Assembly (NCBI RefSeq): GCF_000220395.1
Contig: NW_004086754.1
Location: 1,175 to 39,208 of the forward strand
Source: Ichthyophthirius multifiliis
Lineage: Eukaryota; Ciliophora; Oligohymenophorea; Hymenostomatida
Direction of reading: 5' to 3'
Length of the DNA stretch: 38,034 nt
A program made the position numbers and the translations under genes. Each line of letters opens with the position of its first letter. The first letter of the stretch is position 1. Below are positions 37,201 through 38,034 of this stretch, one piece after another. Below the pieces are notes generated by a model that had not been told where the DNA came from, made no database searches, and saw nothing but the letters and a program-made list of their open reading frames with translations.

Positions 37201-38034
37201 TATTTACAGACTAGATATAAAAAAATATTATATTATATTATATTTTTTTATAAAATTAATTTTACACACTATTTAATAAATTGTAAATTTATTTATAAAA
37301 TATTATTTTACAGGCTTTTTTAAATTATTTAAGTAAATGATTATTCAAATTTTTTTACATTTCTCTTTTTAATTATCAATAAATTATATTTTAAATAATT
37401 TTTTTTTGAGTACATCATCATTCTTAAATTAATTTAAAAAAATAAAATAAAAATTTAATTAATTTTTTTAGAGTACATCTTCTTTCTTAAATTAATTTGA
37501 AAAAATAAAAATTTGATTTTTAATCAAATTTATGTTAGTATATTTATTAGATAAAAAGAAAAGTTTAAAGAAAAAAATCAATTAAAAATAATTTAAATAT
37601 AAATTTTAAGGTATTTTACACTTATCTATTAAAATTAAATTTAACAATTTAATTATATGTTTTACTAATGACTTTATTTATTTTAAAAAATCATATAAGT
37701 GTGAAGATTAAATTTATTTTAAAAAAAAAGTATTATATAAAGCTTACAGACTATTTTTGTATTTGTTTTAAAAAGTTTTATAAACAAATAATTATTTCAT
37801 ACACACTAAAAAAAATTTTATTCAAATTATAGTTATAAGAAAAATAAATAATTACATTCTAAATATAAAATTTTATTAAAATAAATTATAAATTTTTTTA
37901 CTTTCTAAAGAAAACAGAAATAAAATGTAAAAATATAATAATAAAGTACGCACTGCAAAATATATAAAAAAAATATTAATAAAAAATAAAAATATATTAT
38001 TACTGTCTATTTTAAAATTAAAATAAGAAAATCA
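34245..38034 (+). repeat. Periodic TTAC-NNN-CTATT motif array, period about 52 bp
   Basis: A short motif recurs on the plus strand about every 52 bp (mostly 45-61) up to the right edge. Typical copies start near 34348 (TTACGCTCTATTT), 34552 (TTACAGTCTTA), 34651 (TTACAATCTATTA), 35394, 35549, 35599 (TTACAGGCTATTT), 35712 (TTACATCCTATTA), 35889, 35936, 36211, 36639, 36798 (TTACCGTCTATA), 36925, 37021, 37068 (TACGCACTATTTT), 37206, 37262 (TTACACACTATTT), 37310, 37745, 37852 and 38000 (TTACTGTCTATTT). The fixed parts are TTAC or TAC, then three variable bases that are rich in G and C, then CTA or CTT followed by T or A runs. The spacers are only A and T and do not align with each other. Orientation is nearly always the same. 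It is neither a simple microsatellite nor coding, because the spacing is not a multiple of three. Function unknown. Confidence 0.8.
37408..37530. repeat. Direct repeat of one whole array unit (63-bp offset)
   Basis: GAGTACATC, then three to five variable bases, then TTCTTAAATTAATTT, A-rich sequence and AAATTT occurs at 37408 and again at 37471. Unlike the other units, these two match along the spacer as well, so they look like a recent tandem duplication of a single unit. Confidence 0.75.

Noticed and set aside
34245-38034. CRISPR array reading of the periodic motif
   Set aside because: The conserved part is only about 12 bases, spacing varies from about 45 to 61, spacers are pure A/T and no cas genes are present; the DNA is eukaryotic.
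34245-38034. tRNA cluster reading of the periodic motif
   Set aside because: Units of about 52 bp are too short, and there are no stem pairs or T-loop GTTCRA boxes.

Overview
The window looks like nuclear DNA of a ciliate with very AT-rich DNA that reads TAA and TAG as glutamine and uses only TGA as a stop. The clearest proof is a complete eIF5A gene at 17753-18244 (minus), which has in-frame TAA codons at Gln positions and one terminal TGA. The same code opens a proline iminopeptidase, an MFS transporter and two very long membrane-protein genes. Introns are short, AT-rich and GT...AG, 31 to about 120 nt long. Gene-poor spacers are roughly 90% A+T. An oligohymenophorean such as Ichthyophthirius or a relative fits this density and composition, but I cannot fix the species. 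Because TGA is rare in such DNA, open frames alone mean little. I relied on recognisable protein families, local GC rise, purine-rich coding strand and agreement between paralogs.

Layout from left to right. 1-2913 (minus, continues off the left edge): multi-exon coiled-coil protein ending in tandem D-x-x-G-N type repeats. 4120-9394 (minus): large secreted or membrane protein with signal peptide, Cys-rich segment, REJ-like region, GPS-like motif and C-terminal membrane segments. 11302-12917 (minus): B-box zinc-finger protein with a coiled coil and a Gln/Glu-rich tail. 12918-17752: a 4.8 kb AT desert. 17753-18244 (minus): eIF5A. 18742-19719 (minus): proline iminopeptidase. 20420-22196 (plus): MFS transporter of the SV2/organic-cation type. 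22518-28021 (minus): a second copy of the large REJ/GPS protein. 28750-33000: several weak, broken or intron-split coding remnants on both strands. 34245-38034: a striking periodic array.

The array is the most unusual part. A short motif close to TTAC-NNN-CTATT recurs about every 52 bp (mostly 45-61), almost always on the same strand, for about 70 copies up to the right edge. The spacers are AT-rich and not obviously alike, and nearly all G and C bases of the region sit inside the motif. It matches no feature type I can name.

The recognised genes are housekeeping (eIF5A), peptide degradation (iminopeptidase), transport (MFS), signalling scaffold (B-box) and cell-surface sensing (the REJ/GPS pair). 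Nothing suggests one operon or pathway. The REJ/GPS pair is a gene duplication now separated by about 13 kb of other genes. In the REJ/GPS copy at 22518-28021 and in the B-box gene, the frame is lost only at runs of one base, which suggests homopolymer length errors in the assembly rather than dead genes.
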